Notes: generated by a model not told the origin, from the letters alone. DNA of 60,879 nt from Actinomadura hibisca NBRC 15177 (GCF_001552635.1 NZ_BCRO01000079.1:1-60879); one strand, 5' to 3'. Positions 16,340 to 24,183 are shown, counted from the stretch's first letter. Translations and numbers: made by a program.

Positions 16340-17164
16340 ATGACGGACATGACGGCCGAACGCGCGCACCACTGGCGGCACCCCGCCCTGCCGGGGCTGG
16401 ACCTGCTGCGCGCCCGCTACGTCACCTACCGGTTCGGCCGGCACGTGCACGAGGGCTACGCGATCGGGCTGATCGAGTCGGGCGTCGAGGAGTTCGAGCA
16501 CGCCGACGACGTCTGGCGCGCGGGCCCCGGCATGATCGGCGTGGTGAACCCCGAGGTGGTGCACACCGGCCAGGCGGGCACCCCCGAAGGCTGGTCCTAC
16601 CGCGTCCTCTACCCGACCCCGGACCTGATGGCGGGCATAGCCGCCGAACTGGGCGCACGCCCTGGCACCCCCTTCTTCCCGACCCCCGTGATAGACGACC
16701 CGCAAGCAACAGCCCTACTCCGCATCGCCCACCAAGCAGGGGAACAAGGCGACGCCCTAGCAGCGTCGTCCCTGATGCGCGAGGGGCTGGCGGTCCTCCT
16801 CCGCCACGCCAGGAACGTTCCAGACCAGAACGACAACCGCGCGGTCCCCGCCGCCGTCCGCCTGGCCCGCGACATCCTGCACGCCGACCTGCTGACCCCG
16901 CCCACCCTGGAAGAACTGGCCGAAACCGCAGGCACAGGCCCGTTCCGCCTGGTACGAGCCTTCCGCGCGGCCTACGGCCTACCACCGCACGCCTACCTGA
17001 ACCAGGTCCGCGTCCGAGAGGCCCGCCGCCTACTGGACGAGGGCCTACGCCCCGCAGAAGTGGCCGCCCGCACAGGCTTCGCCGACCAGGCCCACCTGAC
17101 CCGCCACTTCAAACGCAGCGTAGGAGTCCCCCCAGGCGCCTACCGCCAAGCCCGCATGCGCTGA
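16340..17164 (+). CDS. AraC-family transcriptional regulator with cupin-type sensor domain
   Basis: The 274-residue protein has an N-terminal AraC ligand-binding cupin (about 15-150: RFGRHVHEGYAIGLIESGVEEFEH, GPGMIGVVNPEVVHTGQ). A C-terminal double helix-turn-helix follows (about 185-270: TLEELAETAGTGPFRLVRAFRAAYGLPPHAYLNQVRVREARRLL region and GFADQAHLTRHFKRSVGVPPGAYR). The effector is unknown. ATGs at 16340 and 16349 are both possible. It is divergent from the GNAT gene, which may be its target. Leu CTA and other A-ending codons are more common here than in surrounding genes. Confidence 0.88.
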   Translation: MTDMTAERAHHWRHPALPGLDLLRARYVTYRFGRHVHEGYAIGLIESGVEEFEHADDVWRAGPGMIGVVNPEVVHTGQAGTPEGWSYRVLYPTPDLMAGIAAELGARPGTPFFPTPVIDDPQATALLRIAHQAGEQGDALAASSLMREGLAVLLRHARNVPDQNDNRAVPAAVRLARDILHADLLTPPTLEELAETAGTGPFRLVRAFRAAYGLPPHAYLNQVRVREARRLLDEGLRPAEVAARTGFADQAHLTRHFKRSVGVPPGAYRQARMR

Positions 17165-17176
17165 CCCCGTCACCTC

Positions 17177-17311
17177 TTACTCCAGCAGGAGGGTGACGAT
17201 CGCCAGCAGCAGGGAGCACGCCGTGATACCGAAGAGCGCGCCGATGAGCACTCCCCGAGCGAACCGGTCGCTGTTCCCTCGGTGACTGACAGGACGCCGA
17301 CCGCCCTCCAT
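17177..17311 (-). CDS. Small single-pass membrane protein coupled to the RsbW-like gene
   Basis: The 44-residue protein MEGGRRPVSHRGN... has one hydrophobic segment (about 21-42, GVLIGALFGITACSLLLAIV) and ends in LLLE. Its ATG at 17311 overlaps the TGA of the upstream ATPase gene (ATGA), so the two are translationally coupled. No family is recognised. It could tether or sense for the neighbouring kinase-like protein; that is inference from coupling alone. Confidence 0.6.
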   Translation of the reverse strand: MEGGRRPVSHRGNSDRFARGVLIGALFGITACSLLLAIVTLLLE

Positions 17312-17793
17312 CAGCCGAGCCTCACCCGGAAAGAGACCTGGACGTCGCCCTGAGGCGTCTCGTCCCAGTCCCAACTTTCCGTGTAGGCGGCGACCAGAGG
17401 CAGACCACGCCCGCCCTCGGCGTCCTCTGCGGCTGCCCGATTCCGCGGCCTCGGTCCGTCGGACGCCGCCTGGTCGCACACCATGACGACGGCGTGCGCC
17501 GCGGTGATCTGGTACGAGAGCAGCACGTGCAAGCCGACGCCGTAGCAGATCGCGTTGGTCAGCACCTCCGACAGCGCTTGCACCGCGTCATCGGTGGCGG
17601 GGTGCCGCGCGCCGAGGTGGGCGGTCAGCTTCTCCCGCAGCCACCGGCGGCCGAAGCCGACGCTCTCGTGCTCCGCCGCCAGCCGGATCGAGCCGCTGGG
17701 GAGGGGAGGGACGTCGTGGGCCTGGTGTTGTGGCGCAGCGCGTCCCTGTCGCGGAGTTCTCGCGCTGTCTCCGGCGGGGGTGCCGAATTCCAT
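17311..17793 (-). CDS. RsbW-like ATP-binding protein (HATPase_c_2, anti-sigma/serine kinase type)
   Basis: The 160-residue GHKL-fold protein has an N-box ALSEVLTNAICYG (about 92-105) and a glycine box GGRGLPLVAAYTESW (about 125-140). This layout is typical of actinobacterial stand-alone HATPase proteins related to RsbW/SpoIIAB. The N-box Asn is present, but the second motif is shortened, so kinase activity is uncertain. The first 40 residues are Arg/Pro-rich and unlikely to fold. It is divergent from an XRE/DUF5753 regulator, an arrangement often seen with DUF397 genes. ATG at 17793. Confidence 0.8.
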   Translation of the reverse strand: MEFGTPAGDSARTPRQGRAAPQHQAHDVPPLPSGSIRLAAEHESVGFGRRWLREKLTAHLGARHPATDDAVQALSEVLTNAICYGVGLHVLLSYQITAAHAVVMVCDQAASDGPRPRNRAAAEDAEGGRGLPLVAAYTESWDWDETPQGDVQVSFRVRLG

Positions 17794-17914
17794 GGGAGAT
17801 CACTTCCGGATTCGCCGCAACCTGTCCACCAGTACTTCGCCGAACCGGTGAACACACTGCGTGGGGGGTCATTACGCTCAGAGTGTGCCGCTCGGTCAGC
17901 GGCTTGTAAACGGT

Positions 17915-17936
17915 CTAACTTGCACAAGCGCAAATT
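17915..17936. promoter_or_regulatory. Palindromic operator A, upstream of the XRE regulator
   Basis: A 22-base imperfect palindrome, TAACTTGC...GCAAATTA, has 8 of 11 positions symmetrical. It lies in the 186-base divergent region between the ATPase (17793) and the XRE gene (17980). The half-site ACTTGCAC is shared with operators B (19219-19236) and C (20138-20155). A further half-site GTGCGAAT is at 17943-17950. It is probably bound by the XRE protein itself. Confidence 0.6.
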
Positions 17937-17979
17937 AGCCAGGTGCGAATCAGGCATTAAGTACAAGGAGGGCAACGAA

Positions 17980-18852
17980 ATGAGCGGTCGTCCCAGTCCC
18001 ACGGTCCGCCGTCGTCGCCTGGCGGCGGAACTCGCCAAGCTCCGCAAGGCGAGCGGTGTCACCCGCGACGCCATCGCGAACCACATCGGCGTGGCGCCCT
18101 CAACGATCACTCGTTTCGAGAGCGGCCTGGGCTCCGCCGCGCCGATGATCGTTGCGGCGATGCTGGAGTACTACGGCGTCACCGGGGCCGAGAAGGACAT
18201 GTGGGTCACCGTCGCCAAGCAGGCCCGTCGGCGCGGCTGGTGGTCGCGGTACGGCGACACCATCCCGGACTGGTTCAAGTTCTACGTGGGGCTGGAGGAG
18301 GAGGCGTCCGAGATCCGCTCGTACCAACCAGAAGTGATCTTTGGTCTTTTGCAGACGGAGGGCTACATGCGCGGGCTCATGGCCGCTGAACTTGAGCCCG
18401 TCACGCCGGATGAGGTGGAGCGTCGGATCAAGGTCAGGCTCAAGCGGCAGGAGCGCCTCCTCGGGCAGGACGCGCCCAAACTGTGGATCGTGCTCAACGA
18501 GGCCGCCGTCAGGAAGCAGGTGGGCGGCCCTGCGGTGATGGCCGAGCAACTCCTGCACATGGCGGAGGTGTCATCGCCGACCGGTCCCGTCATCGTGCAG
18601 ATCCTCCCGTTCGTCGCGGGCTCGCATCCTGCGATGGACGGCGCGTTCAACAGGTTGACCTTCCCCGAGACCACGGATCTGGACGTCGTGTACGTTCAGT
18701 CCCGTCGGGGCGGCCTCTATCTGGAGGAACCGGAAGATCTTGCCGAGTATGCCGAGATCTTCGACCATCTCATCGCCAGGGCGCTCAGCCCCGAAGAGTC
18801 GCGTGCAATGATCGAAAGCATTGCGGCCGAGATGGCCAAAGCGGTCACATGA
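17980..18852 (+). CDS. XRE-family regulator with DUF5753 ligand/partner domain (WhiJ/Scr1-like)
   Basis: The 290-residue protein has an N-terminal helix-turn-helix (about 12-70: RRRRLAAELAKLRKASGVTRDAIANHIGVAPSTITRFESG). DUF5753 spans about 95-280 (IRSYQPEVIFGLLQTEGYMRGL, RQERLL, VLNEAAVRKQVGG, VQILPFVAGSHPAMDGAF, YLEEPEDL). Proteins of this type pair with DUF397 partners in Streptomyces, for example WhiJ and the Scr1/Scr2 pair that affects antibiotic production. AAGGAGGGCAACGAA gives an ideal ribosome site. Four DUF397-type sequences follow downstream. Confidence 0.9.
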   Translation: MSGRPSPTVRRRRLAAELAKLRKASGVTRDAIANHIGVAPSTITRFESGLGSAAPMIVAAMLEYYGVTGAEKDMWVTVAKQARRRGWWSRYGDTIPDWFKFYVGLEEEASEIRSYQPEVIFGLLQTEGYMRGLMAAELEPVTPDEVERRIKVRLKRQERLLGQDAPKLWIVLNEAAVRKQVGGPAVMAEQLLHMAEVSSPTGPVIVQILPFVAGSHPAMDGAFNRLTFPETTDLDVVYVQSRRGGLYLEEPEDLAEYAEIFDHLIARALSPEESRAMIESIAAEMAKAVT

Positions 18853-18872
18853 GATAGGAAAGAGCGCGGGTA

Positions 18873-19076
18873 ATGATGACTGACGATACTTGTCGCCTTG
18901 TCTGGCGTAAGAGCAGCCGCAGCACCCAGCAGGGAGACTGTGTCGAGCTGGCGGCCATGCGGTCGGAGATCGCCATCCGCGACAGCAAGGACCCCGAAGG
19001 CCCCAGGCTCGTCTTCGCGAAAGAGGCGATGGGCATGCTCGCCAAGCGTGTCAAGAGCGGCGGGCTGGACCTGTAG
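18873..19076 (+). CDS. DUF397 protein (first copy), partner of the XRE regulator
   Basis: The 67-residue protein carries the full DUF397 pattern: LVWRKSSRSTQQGDCVELAAM, IAIRDSKDPEGPRLVF, and the final helix SGGLDL. It starts 20 bases after the XRE stop and is probably co-transcribed with it. In Streptomyces such small proteins act together with XRE/DUF5753 proteins as regulators or as toxin/antitoxin-like pairs. Two ATGs in tandem (18873 and 18876) could start it. A strong terminator follows at 19107-19142. Confidence 0.88.
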   Translation: MMTDDTCRLVWRKSSRSTQQGDCVELAAMRSEIAIRDSKDPEGPRLVFAKEAMGMLAKRVKSGGLDL

Positions 19077-19106
19077 GAGCAGGACGCGCCCCGTCTCGTC
19101 CAGCGG

Positions 19107-19142
19107 AGGCCCCGGGAGAGCATGATGCTCGCCGGGGCCTTT
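19107..19142 (+). terminator. Terminator after the first DUF397 gene
   Basis: AGGCCCCGG (19107-19115) pairs with CCGGGGCCT (19132-19140), and GAGCAT/ATGCTC extend the stem inside. TT follows at once. It ends the XRE-DUF397 transcription unit. Confidence 0.8.
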
Positions 19143-19183
19143 GCCGTGCAGGCCGCTTAGCTGGTTGGCGCCGCCATATCTAC

Positions 19184-19316
19184 CTAACCAGGCTGGACCT
19201 TCCAGGAAGAACTTCTTGACTTGCACCTGTGCGAGTTAGAGCGTGCGAGGAGTACGGAGTTCGTTCCGCCTTGCGGCAGGGAGGGCGCGAGTGGAGCCGA
19301 CGCAACCAGTGTGGCG
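19184..19316 (+). repeat. Direct repeat, copy 1 (operator plus DUF397 5' end)
   Basis: This 133-base segment recurs at 20103-20235, exactly 919 bases downstream. The core from 19207 on is over 90 percent identical by eye. The copy contains operator B, a possible promoter and the first 25 codons of a DUF397 gene. It is followed by a broken reading frame. The rest of 19143-19464 holds no intact gene. Confidence 0.9.
19219..19236. promoter_or_regulatory. Palindromic operator B
   Basis: ACTTGCAC-CT-GTGCGAGT is a near-perfect 18-base palindrome with one mismatch. It overlaps a TTGACT -35-like box at 19216-19221, which suggests that a bound regulator would block or recruit RNA polymerase. It is identical to operator C. 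Confidence 0.65.
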
Positions 19317-19464
19317 GAGAAGAGCGGCCACAGCTCCACGACCCCGACGACCGCGTCGAACTGACCGCGCGGGGCACACCGGCACCGAGTCTTCTCATCA
19401 GGTGTGCCCGCTTCCGGGGATCAAGCGCGACAACCCGTCGCGCCCGAGGCTCTTTGGAGGAGCC
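19243..19464 (+). pseudogene. DUF397 relic (frameshifted)
   Basis: The frame opens as in the intact copy at 20162-20407 (MRGVRSSFRLAAGR ... PTQPVWR). After the Trp-Arg it breaks. KSGHSS appears in the +1 frame, and then DDRVELTARG in the third frame, which together correspond to WRKSSxS ... DDCVELA of DUF397. At least two frameshifts are needed to restore it. The end is read through into the next DUF397 gene. It looks like a decayed paralogue, not sequencing error alone, because flanking genes are intact. Confidence 0.65.
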
Positions 19465-19653
19465 ATGACGTACAACGACGCCAACGGTCAGGGCTGGAGG
19501 AAGTCCAGCCACAGCCCTGACTGGGACGACTGCGTGGAGGTCGGCCGGTTGGAAAACGGCCGGATCGGCTTCCGAGACACCAAGGACCGCGCGGGCGGCG
19601 TCCTTCCCGTCAACCGTCGCCAGATGATCGCGCTGGTCAACGGTCTGCGCTAG
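19465..19653 (+). CDS. DUF397 protein (second intact copy)
   Basis: The 62-residue protein reads MTYNDANGQGWRKSSHSPDWDDCVEVGRL and continues with IGFRDTKDRAGGVLPV and a C-terminal helix MIALVNGL. Its WRKSSHS and DDCVEV signature is clear. It differs from the other copies in the N terminus and in lacking the GG-DL end. TTTGGAGGAGCC before the ATG at 19465 is a strong ribosome site. It may be driven from operator/promoter B. Confidence 0.85.
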   Translation: MTYNDANGQGWRKSSHSPDWDDCVEVGRLENGRIGFRDTKDRAGGVLPVNRRQMIALVNGLR

Positions 19654-19680
19654 GCCGTCGCATCTTCTAGGGTTTGCGCC

Positions 19681-19917
19681 ATGACGACTTGGCATTGCTT
19701 CTCCTGGACGGGCTCCGCCACTCCACCGGCGGGCCAAGAGCCCGCAGCCACGTGGACGTCCCCAGAAGGTGCTGTGGAGTTCCTGCGCCGACAGCTCGAA
19801 GAGGGAGAGCTGTACGACGCCGACGTACTTCGCAACGCCTTGAGAACCCTGCGCGCTGGGGAGGATGTGAAGCTGTCGCCTGGCGCTGATCTGCACCTGC
19901 TGATCCAGGCCCAGTAG
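19681..19917 (+). CDS. Small hypothetical protein in the DUF397 locus
   Basis: The 78-residue protein starts 27 bases after the second DUF397 gene. The C-terminal half looks structured, with an amphipathic helix (GAVEFLRRQLEEGELYDADVLRNALRTLRAGEDV) and ADLHLLIQAQ. The N terminus contains three Trp residues. No family is recognised. The ribosome site is weak. Its position between two DUF397 genes suggests it belongs to the same unit. Confidence 0.5.
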   Translation: MTTWHCFSWTGSATPPAGQEPAATWTSPEGAVEFLRRQLEEGELYDADVLRNALRTLRAGEDVKLSPGADLHLLIQAQ

Positions 19918-20102
19918 GCAAACAGCAGGTGCCCTCCGAGCTACGGGTCGGGGGCCTGAGCGGGTGCCGCTGAGAGACGGCACCTCCTCGGAGGAAGTAA
20001 AGGCTCCGGCCACACGGTCGAGGCCTTTGCGGTATCGCCTGCTCCTCTCCCGAAGGTGACAAGCCAGCTTGAGAAAGCAGAGGCGTGATGGCCTTGCTCC
20101 CG

Positions 20103-20235
20103 CTAACCAGATCGGAGCGTCCGGCAAGAACTTCTTGACTTGCACCTGTGCGAGTTAGAGCGTGCGAGGAGTACGGAGTTCGTTCCGTCTTGCGGCAGGG
20201 AGAGTGCAAGTTAAGCCGACGCAACCGGTGTGGCG
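20103..20235 (+). repeat. Direct repeat, copy 2 (operator plus DUF397 5' end)
   Basis: This is the second copy of the 133-base repeat at 19184-19316. Here it leads into an intact DUF397 frame. The two copies differ by scattered substitutions only. The region 19918-20102 before it has stem-forming segments (GGTGCCG/CGGCACC inside CCTCCGAG/CTCGGAGG) and no gene. Confidence 0.9.
20138..20155. promoter_or_regulatory. Palindromic operator C
   Basis: The site is identical to operator B: ACTTGCAC-CT-GTGCGAGT. It overlaps TTGACT at 20135-20140. A further half-site GTGCAAGTTAA occurs at 20204-20214, just at the start of the DUF397 gene. The sharing of this site with operators A and B suggests one regulator for the whole locus. 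Confidence 0.65.
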
Positions 20236-20407
20236 TAAGAGCAGCCGCAGCAGTCAGCAGGGCGACTGCGTCGAACTCGCCGCGCTGGTGACCGGCGTGG
20301 GCGTTCGCGACAGCAAGCTGGACGGCACCGGCCCGATCCTGCGGCTCAGCCGTGGCGAACTCGGCGGCCTGCTGGCGGCGGCGAAGGAGGGTGCCCTCGA
20401 TCTGTGA
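20204..20407 (+). CDS. DUF397 protein (third intact copy)
   Basis: The 67-residue protein contains VWRKSSRSSQQGDCVELAALVTG, VGVRDSKLDGTGPIL and the C-terminal LLAAAKEGALDL. It is closest to the first copy. The GTG at 20204 places the start just before the conserved domain. A longer frame starting at GTG 20162 (MRGVRSSF) is also open and is matched by the relic in repeat copy 1, so the longer form may be real. A 12-bp terminator stem follows. Confidence 0.85.
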   Translation: MQVKPTQPVWRKSSRSSQQGDCVELAALVTGVGVRDSKLDGTGPILRLSRGELGGLLAAAKEGALDL

Positions 20408-20425
20408 TCGACGGCTCGTGATGTC

Positions 20426-20452
20426 GGCCCCCGGCGCTCTGCGCCGGGGGCC
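20426..20452 (+). terminator. Terminator after the third DUF397 gene
   Basis: GGCCCCCGGCGC (20426-20437), TCT loop, then GCGCCGGGGGCC (20441-20452) form a perfect 12-bp stem without a T-run. Between it and dnaE at 20646 I see no gene. Confidence 0.7.
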
Positions 20453-20645
20453 GGCGCTTGCCGCTGGGGCGCTTGGAGTGTCCGGGGCGCGAGTTGTCGG
20501 ACTGCCGCGTTAGGCTCTCAGCACCGCGTCGTCCCGGCCGCCGGACCGGTACGACGATCTTCCCCCGGGACCGACAACTCCAAGCCCGCCGACCCTCGCG
20601 CGTCGGCGGGCGGGCGTCCGCATGCACCTAGGAGGCGCAACAGTC

Positions 20646-23600
20646 GTGGCCGACTCGTTCGTTCATCTTCATGTTCATACGGAGTACTCGATGCTCGACG
20701 GGGCGGCGAGGCTCAAGCAGATGTTCGATGAGGTCAGCCGGCAGCAGATGCCGGCGATCGCGATGACCGACCACGGCAACATGCACGGCGCCTACGATTT
20801 CCACAAGAAGGCGACGGCGGCCGGTGTAACCCCCATTATCGGCATAGAGGCCTATTTGGCCCCTGAGTCGCGGTACCACAAGAAGAAGGTCCAGTGGGGC
20901 GAGCCCAGCCAGAAGCGGGACGACGTCTCCGGTGGCGGGCTGATCAACCACAAGACGTTGTGGGCGCGTGACAAGACCGGGCTGCACAACCTGTTCAAGC
21001 TGTCCAGCCGCGCCTACATCGAGGGTTTCGTCTTCAAGTACGCGCGCATGGACGAGGAGTTGCTGGCCGAGCACTCCGAGGGGGTGATGGCCACCACCGG
21101 CTGCCCGTCCGGCAAGGTCCAGACGCGGTTGCGGCTCGGGCAGTTCGACGAGGCGCTCAAGGCCGCCGCCAACTTCCAGGACATCTTCGGCAAGGAGAAC
21201 TACTTCCTTGAGCTGATGGACCACGGACTCGACATCGAGCGGCGGGTGCGGCAGGGCCTGATCGACATCGGCAAGAAGCTCAACATCCCGCCGGTGGTCA
21301 CCAACGACTCGCACTACACCCACGAGTCCGAGGCCACCGCGCACGACGCGCTGCTGTGCGTCCAGGTCGGCAAGCAGCTCGCCGACCCCGACCGGTTCCG
21401 CTTCGACGGCAGCGGCTACTACATCAAGACCGCCGACGAGATGCGGGCGATCGACAACTCCGACATCTGGGCCGAGGGGTGCAAGAACACCCTGCTGATC
21501 GCCGAGAAGGTCGATCCGTCCGGGATGTTCGAGTTCCGCGACCTCAGCCCCCGCTTCCCCGTGCCCGAGGGCGAGACCGAGGAGAGCTGGTTCCGCAAGG
21601 AGGTCTGGACGGGGCTGGAGCGGCGCTTCCCCGACGGCATCCCCGACGAGTACCGCACGCAGGCCGAGTACGAGATGGGCGTCATCCTCGGCAAGGGGTA
21701 CCCCTCGTACTTCCTGGTGGTGGCCGACTTCATCATGTGGGCCAAGAACAACGGCATCCTGGTGGGGCCCGGCCGAGGCAGCGCGGCGGGCTCGCTGGTC
21801 GCCTACGCGATGGGCATCACCGACCTCGACCCGCTGCCGCACGGCCTGATCTTCGAGCGGTTCCTCAACCCCGAGCGCGCCTCGATGCCCGACATCGACA
21901 TCGACTTCCCGGAAGACCGGCGGGCCGAGGTCATCCGCTACACCACCGAGAAGTGGGGCGAGGACAAGGTCTCGTTCATCGCCACCTTCGGCACCATCAA
22001 GGCGAAGGCCGCCATCAAGGACGCGGGCCGCGTCCTGGGCTTCCCGTACGCGCTGGGCGACCGCATCTCCAAGGCGTTCCCGCCGGCGGTGATGGGCAAG
22101 GACATCCCGCTGTCGGGCATCTTCGACGACAAGCACCCCCGGCACGGCGAGGCGGGCGAGCTCCGCAAGCTGTACGAGGAGGAGCCCGACGTCAAGCAGA
22201 TCATGGACCTGGCGCAGGGCCTGGAGGGGCTGATCCGGCAGACCGGCGTGCACGCGGCCGGGATCATCATGAGCGGCGAGACCATCACCGACCATGTGCC
22301 GATCATGCGCCGGGACGCCGACGGCGCGATCATCACGCAGTTCGACTACCCGACCTGCGAGACGCTCGGCCTGCTGAAGATGGACTTCCTGGGCCTGCGC
22401 AACCTGACGATCATCGACGACGCGCTCAAGGGCATCAAGAAGAACAAGGGCGTCGACGTCGACCTGCTGTCGCTGCCGCTCACCGACCCCAAGACCTACG
22501 AGCTGCTGGGCCGGGGCGACACCCTCGGGGTGTTCCAGTTCGACGGCGGGCCGATGCGGGCGCTGCTGCGGCTGATGAAGCCCGACAACTTCGAGGACAT
22601 CTCGGCGGTGGGCGCGCTCTACCGGCCCGGCCCGATGGGCGCCAACTCCCACACCAACTACGCGCTGCGCAAGAACGGCCAGCAGGAGATCACCCCGATC
22701 CACCCCGAGCTGGCGGAGCCGCTCGAGGAGATCCTCGGCACGACCTACGGCCTGATCGTCTACCAGGAGCAGGTCATGGCGATCGCGCAGAAGGTGGCCG
22801 GGTACTCGCTCGGCAAGGCCGACCTGCTGCGCCGGGTGATGGGCAAGAAGAAGAAGGCCGAGCTGGACGCCCAGTTCGAGGGCTTCGAGGCGGGGATGAT
22901 CGAGCGCGGCTTCTCCAAGGAGGCCGTCAAGACGCTCTGGGACATCCTGGTCCCGTTCTCCGACTACGCCTTCAACAAGGCGCACAGCGCCGCCTACGGG
23001 CTGGTGTCGTACTGGACGGCCTACCTGAAGGCCAACTACCCGGCCGAGTACATGGCGGGCCTGCTCACCTCGGTCGGCGACGACAAGGACAAGAGCGCGC
23101 TCTACCTGAACGAGTGCCGCCGCATGGGCCTGAAGGTGCTGCCGCCGGACGTCAACACCTCCGAGGCCGACTTCACCCCCATGGGCGACACCGAGATCCG
23201 GTTCGGCCTGTCGGCGGTCCGCAACGTGGGCGCCAACGTGGTGGACGGCATCTGCGCGGCCCGCCGGGAGAAGGGCGCCTACGCCGACTTCAACGACTTC
23301 CTGGGCAAGGTGCCGTCGGTGGTCTGCAACAAGCGCACCATCGAGTCGCTGATCAAGGCGGGGGCCTTCGACGAGCTGGGGCACCAGCGCAAGGCGCTGC
23401 TGATGGTGCACGAGCAGGCCATCGACTCGGTGGTCGACATCAAGCGCAAGGAGGCCATCGGCCAGGACTCGCTGTTCGGGGCGCTGGAGGACGACGGCGG
23501 CGACGACGCGTTCGCGGTGGCGATCCCGGAGAACGAGGAGTGGGACAAGTCCACCCGGCTGTCGTTCGAGCGGGAGATGCTCGGCCTGTACGTCTCCGAC

Positions 23601-24176
23601 CACCCGCTGCTCGGCATCGAGCACATCCTGGAGCGCGAGGCCGACGCGTCGGTGGCGTCGCTGAGCCAGGGGGAGCGGCCCGACGGCCAGGTGGTCGTGG
23701 TGGCGGGCCTGCTGTCGGGGTTGCAGCGCAAGGTGACCAAGACGGGCAACTCGTGGGCGATGTTCAGCCTGGAGGACCTGTCGGGCGTCATCGAGGTGAT
23801 GTGCTTCCCCTCCTCCTACCAGCTGTGCTCGACGCTGCTGGCCGAGGACACGGTGCTGGTGGTGAAGGGGCGGCTGGACCGGCGCGAGGACGTCGCCAAG
23901 ATCATCGCGATGGAGGTCACCCAGCCGGACCTGACGGTGACCGACGCGATGGGGCCGCTGTCGGTGCAGCTGTCGCTCGGCCGGTGCACGCCGCCGGTGG
24001 TGGCGGGCCTGAAGGAGGTGCTGATGTCGCACCCGGGGTCGTCGGAGGTGCACCTGCACCTGCAGAACGGGCCGCGCACCACGGTGGTGCGGCTGGACGA
24101 CCGGCTGCGCGTCGCGCCGTCCCCGGCGCTGATGGGCGACCTGAAGCAGCTGCTCGGCCCGGCCTGCCTGATGTGA
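20646..24176 (+). CDS. dnaE: DNA polymerase III alpha subunit (replicative polymerase)
   Basis: The 1176-residue protein is the size of actinobacterial DnaE1. The N-terminal PHP domain keeps its metal ligands (HLHVHTEYSMLDG, DHGNMHG), so proofreading PHP activity is likely. The catalytic aspartates are in PDIDIDF (Asp416, Asp418, Asp420). GPGRGSAAGSLV, the fingers region (KMDFLGLRNLTIID), the HhH region and a C-terminal OB domain (QVVVVAGLLSG ... MFSLEDLSGVIEVMCFP) are all present. AGGAGG lies 10 bases before the GTG at 20646, which is preferred over ATG 20622. The gene is monocistronic, with a terminator at 24184. Confidence 0.97.
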   Translation: MADSFVHLHVHTEYSMLDGAARLKQMFDEVSRQQMPAIAMTDHGNMHGAYDFHKKATAAGVTPIIGIEAYLAPESRYHKKKVQWGEPSQKRDDVSGGGLINHKTLWARDKTGLHNLFKLSSRAYIEGFVFKYARMDEELLAEHSEGVMATTGCPSGKVQTRLRLGQFDEALKAAANFQDIFGKENYFLELMDHGLDIERRVRQGLIDIGKKLNIPPVVTNDSHYTHESEATAHDALLCVQVGKQLADPDRFRFDGSGYYIKTADEMRAIDNSDIWAEGCKNTLLIAEKVDPSGMFEFRDLSPRFPVPEGETEESWFRKEVWTGLERRFPDGIPDEYRTQAEYEMGVILGKGYPSYFLVVADFIMWAKNNGILVGPGRGSAAGSLVAYAMGITDLDPLPHGLIFERFLNPERASMPDIDIDFPEDRRAEVIRYTTEKWGEDKVSFIATFGTIKAKAAIKDAGRVLGFPYALGDRISKAFPPAVMGKDIPLSGIFDDKHPRHGEAGELRKLYEEEPDVKQIMDLAQGLEGLIRQTGVHAAGIIMSGETITDHVPIMRRDADGAIITQFDYPTCETLGLLKMDFLGLRNLTIIDDALKGIKKNKGVDVDLLSLPLTDPKTYELLGRGDTLGVFQFDGGPMRALLRLMKPDNFEDISAVGALYRPGPMGANSHTNYALRKNGQQEITPIHPELAEPLEEILGTTYGLIVYQEQVMAIAQKVAGYSLGKADLLRRVMGKKKKAELDAQFEGFEAGMIERGFSKEAVKTLWDILVPFSDYAFNKAHSAAYGLVSYWTAYLKANYPAEYMAGLLTSVGDDKDKSALYLNECRRMGLKVLPPDVNTSEADFTPMGDTEIRFGLSAVRNVGANVVDGICAARREKGAYADFNDFLGKVPSVVCNKRTIESLIKAGAFDELGHQRKALLMVHEQAIDSVVDIKRKEAIGQDSLFGALEDDGGDDAFAVAIPENEEWDKSTRLSFEREMLGLYVSDHPLLGIEHILEREADASVASLSQGERPDGQVVVVAGLLSGLQRKVTKTGNSWAMFSLEDLSGVIEVMCFPSSYQLCSTLLAEDTVLVVKGRLDRREDVAKIIAMEVTQPDLTVTDAMGPLSVQLSLGRCTPPVVAGLKEVLMSHPGSSEVHLHLQNGPRTTVVRLDDRLRVAPSPALMGDLKQLLGPACLM

Positions 24177-24183
24177 CGCGGTG

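Noticed and set aside
19918..20100. Stem-forming segments as a possible small RNA
   Set aside because: CCTCCGAG/CTCGGAGG and GGTGCCG/CGGCACC can pair, but no promoter or terminator frames them clearly.
17177..20407. The DUF397 locus as a prophage or integrated plasmid
   Set aside because: No integrase, attachment site, tRNA, replication gene or structural gene is present. The repeats contain regulatory DNA and gene starts, not mobile-element ends.
20628..24059. 1143-residue minus-strand frame
   Set aside because: It is the antisense shadow of dnaE, with no recognisable domain.
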